DNA of 64,000 bases from Pseudomonas sp. WS 5079 (lineage in GTDB: Bacteria; Pseudomonadota; Gammaproteobacteria; Pseudomonadales; Pseudomonadaceae). Shown piece after piece: positions 16,655 to 25,913 of the stretch (position 1 is its first letter; each line of letters begins with the position of its first letter). Both the position numbers and the translations under genes were made by a program. The stretch spans positions 124,001 to 188,000 of the forward strand of contig NZ_JAAQWN010000008.1 in NCBI RefSeq assembly GCF_012985465.1, given 5' to 3'. The notes under the pieces were generated by a model, which ran no database searches, was not told the origin of the DNA, and saw only the letters and a list, made by a program, of their open reading frames with translations.

Positions 16655-17173
16655 ATGAACTTAGAATCAAAAACGGTAAGACTACGACTCATTGAAGAGA
16701 GCGATGCTGGATTTGTTCTGAAGCTGCGCCTCGACAACAACTACAACCAGTTCCTCTCTTCTGTAAACCCAAGTGTTGAGGCTCAAAGAGAGTGGATCAA
16801 CAAATACAAGGGCGATGAGCAGAAAGGCGTTCAATATTACTTCATCATTGAACGCCTTGATGGCGTACCTTGCGGCACGGTCAGACTTTATGATTTCAAA
16901 GAAAAATCATTTTGTTGGGGCAGCTGGATTCTCAACGAAGACAAAACCAGATATGCAGCCCTGGAGAGTGCTTTCCTGGTTTATCAGTTTGCCTTTGAAA
17001 ATCTCGAATTTGAAAAGTCACACTTTGAAGTTAGAAAAGGCAATGATCGAGTTATCTCATTTCATGAGAAAATGGGAGCAATCAAGACAGGTGAAACCGA
17101 ACTCGATTTTCTCTTTGAAATCACTAAAGATGCAGTCAATAAAACCAGAGTCCGTCTATCGAGCAAAATATAA
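16655..17173 (+). CDS. GNAT family N-acetyltransferase at the O-antigen island edge
   Basis: A 172-residue protein of the RimJ/RimL-type GNAT fold: VRLRLIEESDAGFVLKLR at the start, a central GTVRLYDF strand, and an acetyl-CoA-binding region in the second half ending with FEVRKGNDRVISFHEKMGA. Similar GNATs acetylate amino sugars (PseH, WecD) as well as peptides. It is AT-rich compared with the flanking core genes and is the only plus-strand gene of the island. This makes it a candidate for N-acetylating the 3-amino sugar made by the FdtA/FdtB-type enzymes, since no hexapeptide acetyltransferase is present. Substrate unproven. GGAAAAAAA precedes the ATG. Confidence 0.8.
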   Translation: MNLESKTVRLRLIEESDAGFVLKLRLDNNYNQFLSSVNPSVEAQREWINKYKGDEQKGVQYYFIIERLDGVPCGTVRLYDFKEKSFCWGSWILNEDKTRYAALESAFLVYQFAFENLEFEKSHFEVRKGNDRVISFHEKMGAIKTGETELDFLFEITKDAVNKTRVRLSSKI

Positions 17174-17180
17174 AACCAAC

Positions 17181-17203
17181 TTGCCAGGCATTATGCCTGG
17201 CAA
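17181..17203. terminator. probable terminator between the GNAT gene and wbpM
   Basis: A perfect 10-base stem, TTGCCAGGCA and TGCCTGGCAA, with a 3-base loop, lies between two convergent stop codons. On the minus strand it is followed by the T-rich GTTGGTTTTATA, so it best serves wbpM. The plus side has no T-run. Confidence 0.6.
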
Positions 17204-17224
17204 CATTGACGCACACCTTGCGCT

Positions 17225-19219
17225 CTAAGGCTCGAGGCGACGCTGCTGATAGATCCAGTCCACGATCTCGCCATCCGGAGCATACCCACTGACCGTATCG
17301 CGTAGCAGTTGACGGACCCGGCTGTAGTCGTCCGCATCAACCGCGGCGAGCAGCTCTGTCAGCTTCCCTTTGAGTAACTCCCAATCCAGATGATCCTCGT
17401 TGGCACTCATGATCATCGGGTGCTGGGTGGCCACGACGTTGTCGCCAATCAGCAACTCCTCGTAGAGCTTTTCACCGGGACGTAGCCCTGTAAACTCGAT
17501 GGCGATGTCACCATGTGGGTTTTTATCCGAACGAACACTCAGGCCGGACAGGTGAATCATCTTCTCTGCCAGCTCGACGATTCTTACCGGCTCGCCCATA
17601 TCGAGCACGAACACATCTCCGCCCTGCCCCATAGAGCCCGCCTGGATCACCAACTGGGCAGCTTCGGGAATAGTCATGAAGTAACGCGTGATCTTGGGGT
17701 GAGTGACCGTAAGCGGCCCACCAGATTTGATCTGCTTGTGAAACAACGGAATAACCGAGCCAGACGAGCCTAATACATTGCCAAAGCGGACCATGGTGAA
17801 ACGGGTCTTGTTGACGCGGGAAACATTAGCCTTGTCGCCAAACAATACCGGGGCCAACTCACGGCTCAACGCCTGCAACGTCAACTCGGCCAAACGCTTG
17901 GTACTGCCCATGACATTGGTCGGGCGCACAGCCTTGTCCGTGGAGATCAGCACAAAGTTGGAGACCCCCGCCTGAAGCGCCGCCTGGGCGGTATTCAATG
18001 TACCAATGACATTGTTAAGGACACCCTCGGCAATGTTGTGCTCAACCATCGGTACATGTTTGTAGGCTGCCGCGTGGTAGACCGTATCAACATGCCAGGT
18101 CTTCATCACGTCGAGCAATTTTGCCTGGTTGCGTACCGAGCCTAGGATCGGTAGCAAGCGAACAGGCAGCGACTCACGAGTGATGCGCTGCTCAAGCTCG
18201 GACAGAATGCTGTAAAGGTTGAATTCACTGTGCTCGAACAGCAACAAGGTAGTAGGACGCAATGCCAGGATCTGGCGGCAAAGCTCTGAACCAATCGAAC
18301 CACCCGCCCCCGTGACGAGCACGCTCTGACCTTTGATGCAATGCTCCAGCAAATCGCCCTGGGCAGGCACGGCATCCCGCCCCAGCAAGTCGGCAATGTC
18401 TACTTCCTGAATGTCATCGACCTTCACCCGGCCGCTGGCAAGATCCATGAAACCCGGCACACTCCGTACGTGCAGCGGGAACCCTTCCAACAGGCCGAGA
18501 ATCTCGCGCCGCCGCGCACGATTGGACGACGGAATGGCCAACAGGATTTCCTGGGCCCCCGTGGTGTCGATCATCTGTTGAATGTGCTTGGGCTTGAACA
18601 CTTGGAGGCCGGAGATGACGCGATCGGAAATACTGCTGTCGTCATCGATAAACGCCACCGGACGCATGACCCGCCCCATGCGAAGCGCAGCCACCAGTTG
18701 ATTGCCGGCAGCACCTGCGCCGTAGATCGCAACCTTGGTCAGGCCATCATCGCGACTGGTAAACGGCACATGCTGGGCTGCTGCAAACCAATCCCCCAGA
18801 AAGTACTGGCGCATGGCCAGGCGCAAACCACCAATCATGATCAGGCTGAGCCACCAGTAGTTGAACACGATAGAGCGTGGTACGACGTTCTCGTGGTTGC
18901 TGTACCAATAGACTACAACCCCCAAGATCAACGCCGACAGGCTGACCGCCTTGATAATCGCGATAAGCGCATCATTACCGAAGTACCGCATCACGGCGCG
19001 ATACATGCCAAAACGAATAAACAGCGGGATCGAGACGATTGGCGCGCTGATGAACAGCCATGAATGCAACACGACGGGGTTGACCAACTCGTCGATCCCC
19101 AGACGAACCACAAATGCCATCCAGAGGGCGAGCCAGACCAGCACGATGTCGGCAATGACCTGGAGGATGCGTTTGCGTCTGCGAGGAAGGCTCAGCAAAT
19201 ATGCCCGTAATTTATCCAT
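17225..19219 (-). CDS. wbpM: WbpM-type UDP-GlcNAc 4,6-dehydratase (membrane-bound)
   Basis: A 664-residue enzyme with four N-terminal membrane helices (about 20-135), a first Rossmann region with GAGAAGNQL (167-175), and the catalytic SDR domain from residue ~298 with NAD-binding GAGGSIG (304-310). The catalytic Tyr of ordinary SDRs is replaced by Met in NVMGSTKR, the Met-Lys arrangement known from WbpM. It makes UDP-4-keto-6-deoxy-GlcNAc, the precursor of FucNAc and QuiNAc, at the inner membrane. It is the last gene of the O-antigen block. The 222-base leader contains an imperfect stem (around 19259-19300) followed by six T residues, possibly an attenuator or an upstream terminator. Confidence 0.95.
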   Translation of the reverse strand: MDKLRAYLLSLPRRRKRILQVIADIVLVWLALWMAFVVRLGIDELVNPVVLHSWLFISAPIVSIPLFIRFGMYRAVMRYFGNDALIAIIKAVSLSALILGVVVYWYSNHENVVPRSIVFNYWWLSLIMIGGLRLAMRQYFLGDWFAAAQHVPFTSRDDGLTKVAIYGAGAAGNQLVAALRMGRVMRPVAFIDDDSSISDRVISGLQVFKPKHIQQMIDTTGAQEILLAIPSSNRARRREILGLLEGFPLHVRSVPGFMDLASGRVKVDDIQEVDIADLLGRDAVPAQGDLLEHCIKGQSVLVTGAGGSIGSELCRQILALRPTTLLLFEHSEFNLYSILSELEQRITRESLPVRLLPILGSVRNQAKLLDVMKTWHVDTVYHAAAYKHVPMVEHNIAEGVLNNVIGTLNTAQAALQAGVSNFVLISTDKAVRPTNVMGSTKRLAELTLQALSRELAPVLFGDKANVSRVNKTRFTMVRFGNVLGSSGSVIPLFHKQIKSGGPLTVTHPKITRYFMTIPEAAQLVIQAGSMGQGGDVFVLDMGEPVRIVELAEKMIHLSGLSVRSDKNPHGDIAIEFTGLRPGEKLYEELLIGDNVVATQHPMIMSANEDHLDWELLKGKLTELLAAVDADDYSRVRQLLRDTVSGYAPDGEIVDWIYQQRRLEP

Positions 19220-19441
19220 GTTATTCCCGACTACCCCTTACTGCATACAATTGAAAAAACGCCCGGCTGGAGACTTCCGACAGTTATTCTGATCCGGCGT
19301 AAAAAGCATGTTGCCACGGTTTAGCTCCTTGATACTAAGAATGTAAAGCCCGTAGAAAAAAACTGCCGGTGATTTACATATATCAGTGCCGAATCCAAGC
19401 CCACCTAGCAGCAAGGAAAATTGACGCTTTGGCCAGCGGCG

Positions 19442-20452
19442 CTACTCTCTCTGCCCTGCACTATATTTGACAGCCAGGAATACTAGGGGAAGATACGCAA
19501 TAACTGTTCCCACCCCTGCGTCCAGCCCAAAAAGCGCCACCGCCAATGCCAACGGCAACAGCCAAACTACATTGATAACGGCAACCGCAAGTGTGACGGG
19601 CAGATGGCGGCCATATTGGCGGCTGGCAAATTGGTAGGCATGGCTGCGATGGGCCTCATAGACTTTATCGCCCCGGGCAAGCCGTCGGATGAGAGTAAAG
19701 GTCGCATCCACGATAAAGACACCCAGCATGATCAGCCAAGCGAAGAAAAACTCACTACCGGCCCAGGCAGCCTGAACAGAAAGACCTCCCAGAATGATCC
19801 CCAGAAACCCACTACCTGCGTCGCCCATGAAAATACGGGCCGGCGGGAAATTCCAATACAGGAAGCCAGCCACAGACACACTCAACAACAAGGGTGCCCA
19901 CATCATCGACGGCTGCCCGCTCAAAAAGTAAATCAGCGTCAGCGCAAGACAGGCACAGATAGCCTGCAGACTGGCAAGACCGTCAATACCGTCCATGAAG
20001 TTGTAGAGATTCAGCATCCAGACCAGGTAAAACACGGCCAGGACATGGCCTACCCAACCAAGATCGAACGTAACGCCAAAAGCTGAAATTGCCGGTAGTC
20101 CCTGCATCCAGGACAACATCCAGATCGCGGCGGCAAAATGCCCCAACAAGCGCCAACGAGCGGCGATATGACCATGATCGTCCATAAAGCCGATGATTGC
20201 GATCAACAACCCTGCACCTAGCAGAGCAGCACTCTCAGCAACCGTTATCAACTGGGCACCCGCCAGCCACACGAGTGCAAAGGCAAACGTCAGTACAATC
20301 GCCACTCCCCCACCGCGAGGGGTGGGGACCGTGTGCGAACTGCGGGCATTGGGAATATCAATGATGCTGCGGCGCAACGCGTATTGACGCAAGAGCGCCG
20401 TTAGCGCCAGGGAAACCAAGGCGACAATGGGAAAGATGTACCAGTACTTCAT
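19442..20452 (-). CDS. wbpL: WbpL-type undecaprenyl-phosphate sugar-1-phosphate transferase
   Basis: A 336-residue polytopic membrane enzyme (about ten helices) of the MraY/WecA family that starts the O-unit by moving a HexNAc-1-phosphate from a UDP-sugar to undecaprenyl phosphate. Family signatures are visible: SSHTVPTPRGGG near residue 42, the Asp pair DDHGHI near 92, NFMDGIDGLAS near 150, FMGDAGSGFLG near 210, and the HRSHAYQ motif near 268. In Pseudomonas, WbpL uses UDP-FucNAc or UDP-QuiNAc. Its ATG overlaps the stop of nothing upstream except by 4 bases with the preceding epimerase gene (20449-20452), so they are translationally coupled. Confidence 0.9.
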   Translation of the reverse strand: MKYWYIFPIVALVSLALTALLRQYALRRSIIDIPNARSSHTVPTPRGGGVAIVLTFAFALVWLAGAQLITVAESAALLGAGLLIAIIGFMDDHGHIAARWRLLGHFAAAIWMLSWMQGLPAISAFGVTFDLGWVGHVLAVFYLVWMLNLYNFMDGIDGLASLQAICACLALTLIYFLSGQPSMMWAPLLLSVSVAGFLYWNFPPARIFMGDAGSGFLGIILGGLSVQAAWAGSEFFFAWLIMLGVFIVDATFTLIRRLARGDKVYEAHRSHAYQFASRQYGRHLPVTLAVAVINVVWLLPLALAVALFGLDAGVGTVIAYLPLVFLAVKYSAGQRE

Positions 20453-21417
20453 TCAGTTCGCTCGCTGACATAGTGTTGCGCAGTAACAGCAAGACCTTGC
20501 TCGAGTGTAAGTGGCGGCTGCCAACCCAACACCTGGCGCGCCTTGGTGACATCGACTTGCAGCGAGCCGCAAAGACGTTGGGACAGCGCTTTTTTGCCTA
20601 ACAAGGTCGCCCCCCAGACCAGTACCCACTGTGGAACCGGTATCAACCTGGCTGGGGCGCCCAGGGCTTTTGCAAGTTTACGTAGCAGCTCACTGGTCGA
20701 CACGTCATCCCCGTCGCTCGCCAAGAAGGTCTCATTGGACGCAGCCGGGTGAGTCGTACAGGTCAAGATCAGGCTCACGAGATTGTCCAGCGCAACGAGG
20801 CTTCTTTGGTTGCGTATGGCACCAAATGGCAGAGGAACGCGCTTCACGAGCCATTTCATCATGCTTTCAAAGTTGGCTTTGACTCCCGGTCCATACACAA
20901 GTACCGGTCGGATTATCACCACTTCAAGCCCGGTCTCAAGCGCAAGAGCTTTCAACGCCTCCTCCGCCTCCATCTTGGAAACACCATAAGGATCAACGGG
21001 CGCCGACGGGTCTGTTTCGCGAAAAGGTCGGCCCGGGGCGGTTTGCTCGCCGTTGACTTTCACCGAACTGACGAACACAAATCGCCTGGCTCCTGCGGAC
21101 GCTGCGCTACGGGCCAACGCAAGGGTATGCCCGACATTGACCCGCCGAAACGCCGTAAGAGGATCCGTTTCGGTGTCGTTCATGACGTGAACGCGTGAAG
21201 CGAGATGAACAACAACATCTACGCCCTGCAAAGCTGGGTGCTCTGGTGACACAGCCGAGAAATCGGCAAGCACGACGTACTCGACATCAGAAGCAGAAGC
21301 ATCCGGCAAACGACGGACAAGGGCACGCACCTGATAATCAGTGCTCCCCTGCAATTGTTGAATCAGATGACGGCCGACAAAACCGCTGCTGCCGGTGACC
21401 AATAACTGGGTTTTCAT
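20449..21417 (-). CDS. NAD-dependent epimerase/reductase for a UDP-sugar
   Basis: A 322-residue short-chain epimerase/dehydratase family enzyme. The NAD-binding motif is GSSGFVGRHL near residue 8. The catalytic triad is represented by Ser in FVFVSSVKVNGE and by YGVSK (Tyr and Lys). Its place next to wbpM and wbpL fits the role of WbpK/WbpV-like enzymes, which reduce the WbpM product to UDP-D-FucNAc or UDP-D-QuiNAc. Which C4 epimer is made cannot be told from sequence by eye. The start at 21417 is chosen because its ATGA overlaps the stop of the upstream glycosyltransferase; a longer frame exists but lacks support. Confidence 0.85.
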   Translation of the reverse strand: MKTQLLVTGSSGFVGRHLIQQLQGSTDYQVRALVRRLPDASASDVEYVVLADFSAVSPEHPALQGVDVVVHLASRVHVMNDTETDPLTAFRRVNVGHTLALARSAASAGARRFVFVSSVKVNGEQTAPGRPFRETDPSAPVDPYGVSKMEAEEALKALALETGLEVVIIRPVLVYGPGVKANFESMMKWLVKRVPLPFGAIRNQRSLVALDNLVSLILTCTTHPAASNETFLASDGDDVSTSELLRKLAKALGAPARLIPVPQWVLVWGATLLGKKALSQRLCGSLQVDVTKARQVLGWQPPLTLEQGLAVTAQHYVSERTE

Positions 21418-22325
21418 TTCTTTTGCCTCAAAACCGCCAACACCAGACACAAACCAGCGAATACCAACTTATCCCGTGGGCGTCTGCGGCACTTCGCGGC
21501 ACTGGTCGCCAAGCGCAGCAGGTCCAGGCGCCCCAGCCCGATCCAGCGCCGGACAAAAGGTTCGTCAGCCATACCGACCATGCCGGCGATCAGTGCAGCC
21601 TGATTCAGCCACCAACCATCTAGCACTTGGGAAAGGCGTTTCTTGAACGCCTTTGAGCCGCTATTCACCCCGACCTGGTTACCACCATGCTGGCGATAGC
21701 GCATATAAGGCCGGCTATCGATCACCCACTTGAATCCGTGTGAACGGCTATAGGCATAACAATACCAATCATGCAGCGTCACACCCTGTACTTGTACAAA
21801 ACGACTGTTGATATGCTGTTGAAGCTCAACAAACAGACGCTGGGAAAAGACGTAAGTGCACCCAGGGCCGGCTGCCTCGAACAAATGATCGTACGCAACC
21901 TGAGGCTGCGATTTGACAATGGTCGACTCACGACCATCAGGCCAGAATGCCGTTACATTGCCGGAGTAGCCGTCAGCCCCTGTATCGTTCATGTGCTGCG
22001 TGGCGCTGACAAGTTTGTCTGGCAGCCAGATATCGTCCTGGTCGGCGAATGAAAAATAATCAAAGTCTTCAGTGGGTGCTTCATTGACCAGGCGGAAAAA
22101 GTTTCGTGCCGCACCACCAAATTTTTCACCGTGGGCCAGGGATTTGACCCTTGAGTCTCTCTGGCACAGTTGATCGACCCATTCTTCGGTACCGTCGTTG
22201 GAGCTGTCCACACTGATCAGAATCGAGACGGATACACCCACTTGCCCCAAGATCGAGTCAACTTGTTCGGCCATCCAACGCATACCGTTGTAGGCAGCGA
22301 GCAGAACCAGAATACGTGGCTGCAT
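21414..22325 (-). CDS. glycosyltransferase family 2 protein
   Basis: A 303-residue cytoplasmic GT-A enzyme. The nucleotide-sugar site begins with VLLAAYNGMRWM, and the metal-binding acidic cluster is FADQDDIWLP near residue 95. The middle part holds a typical acceptor-binding loop with TLHDWYCYAY. Such proteins in O-antigen clusters often move rhamnose or another 6-deoxy sugar; the donor here is unknown. It overlaps the downstream epimerase start by 4 bases, and a 65-base gap separates it from the next glycosyltransferase upstream. Confidence 0.88.
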   Translation of the reverse strand: MQPRILVLLAAYNGMRWMAEQVDSILGQVGVSVSILISVDSSNDGTEEWVDQLCQRDSRVKSLAHGEKFGGAARNFFRLVNEAPTEDFDYFSFADQDDIWLPDKLVSATQHMNDTGADGYSGNVTAFWPDGRESTIVKSQPQVAYDHLFEAAGPGCTYVFSQRLFVELQQHINSRFVQVQGVTLHDWYCYAYSRSHGFKWVIDSRPYMRYRQHGGNQVGVNSGSKAFKKRLSQVLDGWWLNQAALIAGMVGMADEPFVRRWIGLGRLDLLRLATSAAKCRRRPRDKLVFAGLCLVLAVLRQKK

Positions 22326-22390
22326 CAGAATCCACCCTTAGTACTTGATCCAAAAACAATCCTTGAAAAATTACGTCCTGAAAATAGCAT

Positions 22391-23296
22391 TCAACGCACC
22401 CCGCCCAACTTTTTCTGCCAGCCATGGCTTACGCCGCGAATCATCATTCTCAGCGATTTGAGCTTATTGTCGTCAATCAGCAGATTAACGAAAAAACGCA
22501 GTACCAATGCAGACAGCAGACGTTTTTTCCAACAGGTCGGCGTATGGCGCATACGGCAAACAGCGACGGTATTACGAAAGAAAAAATAACGGCGCACGGG
22601 GGAGTATCTAAAAAAACTCAAGCCAAAAATCTTGACGGGAGGAGCATCAGACAATGCATGGCCCATTTCCACATTCAGGCAACCATACAACGTATAGCCC
22701 TGGTCACGGACCCGAAAGCACCACTCCGTATCCGTAAAGTCGACGAACATACCTTCGTCATAGCGAATACCCTCGATCCACGCCTGAGTGCTGATGAACA
22801 TCCCCGAGGTAATGAGCGCATCCGCTTTTACCAAGCCGTGCTCATCATCAGAGCTGAAAACCGGCTTGATTGCGCCGTCGATTGAACTGTAAAAAGGGAA
22901 ATTGATTTTCTTTCCATCACGACGGTCAAAAAACGCCGGGCTAACAGCAATACAACTGGCGTCCTTTGCCTTGGCGCTCATCATCGCCTGATACAACCGC
23001 GCAATCAGATCGGGTTCAGCATGACTGTCCTGGTCGAACGTCACGACGTATTGCATACCCGCTTCAATCGCCATGGCAAAGCCGGTATTGAGCGCGGTGC
23101 CCAACCCCTGGTTGCCATTGAGCGAGACATAGTTGACCCGCGCACGCACTTCAGGCTCCTGCGCCAGAAATGATTCGCTCCCGCCGTTATCGACCAACAC
23201 CAGAAACTCAACCTGAGCTGCCAGGGACGTCAGCAGCTCATCAAGTATCTTAATATCGGGATTATAACCGACGACTATTGCTGCAACAGTATTCAA
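22391..23296 (-). CDS. glycosyltransferase family 2, rhamnosyltransferase-like
   Basis: A GT-A enzyme of about 301 residues. N-terminal VAAIVVGYNPD, the VDNGGS block, the LGTALNTGF motif and the acidic TFDQDSHAEPD (metal/donor site) match the dTDP-rhamnosyltransferase subfamily. It probably adds a dTDP-6-deoxyhexose to the growing O-unit. Start choice: an in-frame ATG at 23317 overlaps the upstream gene and has no ribosome site, while AGGAGG lies just before the TTG at 23296. The TTG gives a start next to the first beta strand, so it is preferred but not certain. It follows the Wzy gene directly. Confidence 0.82.
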   Translation of the reverse strand: MNTVAAIVVGYNPDIKILDELLTSLAAQVEFLVLVDNGGSESFLAQEPEVRARVNYVSLNGNQGLGTALNTGFAMAIEAGMQYVVTFDQDSHAEPDLIARLYQAMMSAKAKDASCIAVSPAFFDRRDGKKINFPFYSSIDGAIKPVFSSDDEHGLVKADALITSGMFISTQAWIEGIRYDEGMFVDFTDTEWCFRVRDQGYTLYGCLNVEMGHALSDAPPVKIFGLSFFRYSPVRRYFFFRNTVAVCRMRHTPTCWKKRLLSALVLRFFVNLLIDDNKLKSLRMMIRGVSHGWQKKLGGVR

Positions 23297-23297
23297 C

Positions 23298-24452
23298 TTA
23301 CCTCCTGACCTCGGCATGCAACGCCGAAGGTTCTTGATTTTTTAACACGACAGACCAGTACCACAATATCACTAAGAACCCGAAGGAATTAAAAAGAACG
23401 GGATTACTTAAAGACATTATAAGATACATAAAAATTATCAAGCGGCTGGACGAGCCTTGCACGCTTGGCACATACCTGCGAGTAGGAAAAAGCAGAATAC
23501 TAAACAAGAGAATCGATAAAGGAAGGCCAACATACCGGATTGAATCCATCCAGGTAATTTCAGTTTGCGACACCAGCCTTTGATAGCCTTCAGTATAAAA
23601 AAATGAGCCAAGGCCATTACCGAACACCAGCATTTTCCAATCCACAACATTCAGAAACGACAAAAAGTGGCCAATCTTGATACTGTTAGACGCTTCATCG
23701 GAGCTGAATACGCTAGTTTCCGCGACCAAGTATCCCACAACCAAAGAAACCGCAGGAACCAAAGCACTTAACACCAACAGGCGCACAGCCCAACTTTGGT
23801 TATAAAAGTACAAGACAAACATCGAAATCATACCCATCACCATCAACCCTCTAGAGGCTGACGAGACAATAGCGACCATTATCACAATCATAAAAAATAA
23901 CGAATGAAGTCTTTTAGACTTCAAAAAATCAATAAAAAACAAAGATAAAGGAAGCAACATAAACGGAGAGGAGCGATGATGAAGCATAAACATTTCCAAC
24001 CCGCCAAAATTACGCAGACCGTAATATCCAAGTTCATTAGCATTATAAAAATCGAGCAGTGCCACCGCCAGAAATGATCCTGGCTCGACCATCAATATAA
24101 AAGAAAATGTACACATGATAAGCGCGAAGATAGCACCTACAGATTTGACAATTTCACCCATATCCACCCTGAACTCAGCGATGGTATAGATCAGAAAGAG
24201 TGAGACAGCGCCCAACAGCATTTGCCGGGAAAAATCAGCGTCTGTGTCACCGATCAGCCCTAGAAGGAAACCATATAAAAAAATCGAAACCACAATAATC
24301 GGCGCAATCGTTCTCAGTGGCCGAGCCAACAAAACATAAACCGCCATCAAAAAAAGCGGTATGAAAAACAATTTATTCAGTACAAAGATCGGCACCAGCA
24401 CGGTCGACAGACAATAAAAGAACAAAAGCCAACGTATAATCCGACTAGTCAT
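23298..24452 (-). CDS. wzy: O-antigen polymerase (Wzy-like)
   Basis: A 384-residue, very hydrophobic and AT-rich protein with about ten to eleven membrane helices and a larger periplasmic loop in the second half (roughly residues 245-290 and 300-320). This is the usual layout of Wzy polymerases and O-antigen ligases. Within a Wzx/Wzy cluster with Wzz, polymerase is the better call, because ligase (WaaL) is normally encoded elsewhere. Sequence conservation in this family is low, so topology and context carry the assignment. The ATG at 24452 is chosen over an in-frame TTG 30 bases upstream. The stop overlaps the next gene's ribosome site. Confidence 0.8.
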   Translation of the reverse strand: MTSRIIRWLLFFYCLSTVLVPIFVLNKLFFIPLFLMAVYVLLARPLRTIAPIIVVSIFLYGFLLGLIGDTDADFSRQMLLGAVSLFLIYTIAEFRVDMGEIVKSVGAIFALIMCTFSFILMVEPGSFLAVALLDFYNANELGYYGLRNFGGLEMFMLHHRSSPFMLLPLSLFFIDFLKSKRLHSLFFMIVIMVAIVSSASRGLMVMGMISMFVLYFYNQSWAVRLLVLSALVPAVSLVVGYLVAETSVFSSDEASNSIKIGHFLSFLNVVDWKMLVFGNGLGSFFYTEGYQRLVSQTEITWMDSIRYVGLPLSILLFSILLFPTRRYVPSVQGSSSRLIIFMYLIMSLSNPVLFNSFGFLVILWYWSVVLKNQEPSALHAEVRR

Positions 24453-24485
24453 TGAAAACCCACGCTCGATCAACGAAAACAATAT

Positions 24486-25913
24486 TCATCGAAACTTCCT
24501 CGCCAAGATCATCTTCGCCAACAGCTTAAATTTTTTCCCCATAGATAGCGCAGCGAACAAGCGGCACGCCAAATTCCGCTCGAATCTGGACAGTAGTAAA
24601 AAAGTATCCAAGGCAATATCCACATTTAAAGAGCCTTTTTGCTCCTCAAAAAAAGCTGCATCTCCTGCCCAATTACCGTCTAAATCCAGTGGGTTCACGC
24701 AAAGCTGCCCGTCGTACAGACACTTCAGATAGCGCTCCTTTACCGAGTCGTACGCATTAACTTTCTCAATAGCAAAAAAAGTTTCCTTGTCAAATCTGTA
24801 GTCTGCTATAGATTCCATAACAGCGTTGATATCGGCTCGCTTGAGCCTGTCCGCCGGGGAGTAGCCCTGGACCGGGGAGATCAGCCCGACACACCGCTGC
24901 CCTTTGACGAATTGCTCTGCGAAAGCAGTCCCGCCTGGCAGTGGGTGGCTATCAACGTAAAAGTCCGCCTTAGCGACCAACTTACTGTACTCCTGAAAAT
25001 CAAGGTGTGCCCTGATACTCAGCCTGGAGCCATATCGCAGTTTTAATGGCCACCACCAGAACGCTTTTTTAACGTCACTGCCAATAACCATGAATGTGGA
25101 AGCGGGGTAATCATCAAGAATACGTGCTACTAACTTGAAAATACTAAAGCCTTTGCGGGGCTTGTACTTGATATCTGAGCCTGCAGAAATGAAAAGCAAC
25201 GCAGCCTGCGTGGTTGGTTTGAAATCACCAGCCATCTGCGCACGTGGCATGTTCAGCGGGATACCCAGGAAGCTCTTACGCCCCTGAATACACTTCGTTA
25301 AATCAAAACGGCGGCCGTGGCCGCTGAGCTCAAAGTAATAGTCCGCGACCGAACTCCCATAGGAGAAAACGTGGTCCGCATGATTGACAAAAAACACTTC
25401 AAGCCCGGAAAGGCGTTTTGCTACTCCACACGCGATGACTACCAGGATATCGTCAGGATGGATGTGCAGGACGACCTTTTTATAGCCCGACAATAGACCA
25501 ACCATCTCCGCCAGCGCATCGACAGGACACGAAGCACTAACGACTCTGGTTTTATCAAAAAATCTACAAACCTGGGCCTTGGCATCTGGTGCAGCTTGGC
25601 GTGAGATCAACAGATCGGCAGGTTCTGCATGCATGGAGGCAAGCTTTTCCATCAACCTCGTATGCCCACCGGTCATGAAGGGCTCGCTCACAACATGCAA
25701 AACCTCCCCACACTCATTTAGCGCCGCCACAGAACCTGTATCCGACATCGAAAGACAGCGCTCAATGAGGTCCGCTTCGATAAGCGGCGCATCGTGAATC
25801 CCAACATCCGCAAACCAGAGAAGGTTGCCGTAGGCACACGCCAGTGCGAGCGCCTGATTCAGGTCAGCCGTCTCGCGAATAGCAACTTCAAAATCCTTAA
25901 ATATTTTTTTCAA
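24486..25913 (-). CDS. putative GT-B-type glycosyltransferase of the O-antigen cluster
   Basis: A 475-residue soluble protein without a signal peptide. The first ~80 residues are not recognised. Then SEPFMTGGHTRLMEKL resembles the glycine-rich donor-side loop at the start of GT4-like enzymes, VVLHIHPDD and VFFVNHADH are Rossmann strands of the N-terminal half, and LFISAGSDIKYKPRKG begins a second Rossmann half. PLPGGTAFAEQFVKG (about residue 340) occupies the place of the usual E-x7-E donor motif, with only one clear Glu. The gene overlaps wzx by 4 bases and ends 33 bases before wzy. It probably transfers one sugar of the O-unit, but the family is divergent and no closer function can be given. 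Confidence 0.6.
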   Translation of the reverse strand: MKKIFKDFEVAIRETADLNQALALACAYGNLLWFADVGIHDAPLIEADLIERCLSMSDTGSVAALNECGEVLHVVSEPFMTGGHTRLMEKLASMHAEPADLLISRQAAPDAKAQVCRFFDKTRVVSASCPVDALAEMVGLLSGYKKVVLHIHPDDILVVIACGVAKRLSGLEVFFVNHADHVFSYGSSVADYYFELSGHGRRFDLTKCIQGRKSFLGIPLNMPRAQMAGDFKPTTQAALLFISAGSDIKYKPRKGFSIFKLVARILDDYPASTFMVIGSDVKKAFWWWPLKLRYGSRLSIRAHLDFQEYSKLVAKADFYVDSHPLPGGTAFAEQFVKGQRCVGLISPVQGYSPADRLKRADINAVMESIADYRFDKETFFAIEKVNAYDSVKERYLKCLYDGQLCVNPLDLDGNWAGDAAFFEEQKGSLNVDIALDTFLLLSRFERNLACRLFAALSMGKKFKLLAKMILARKFR

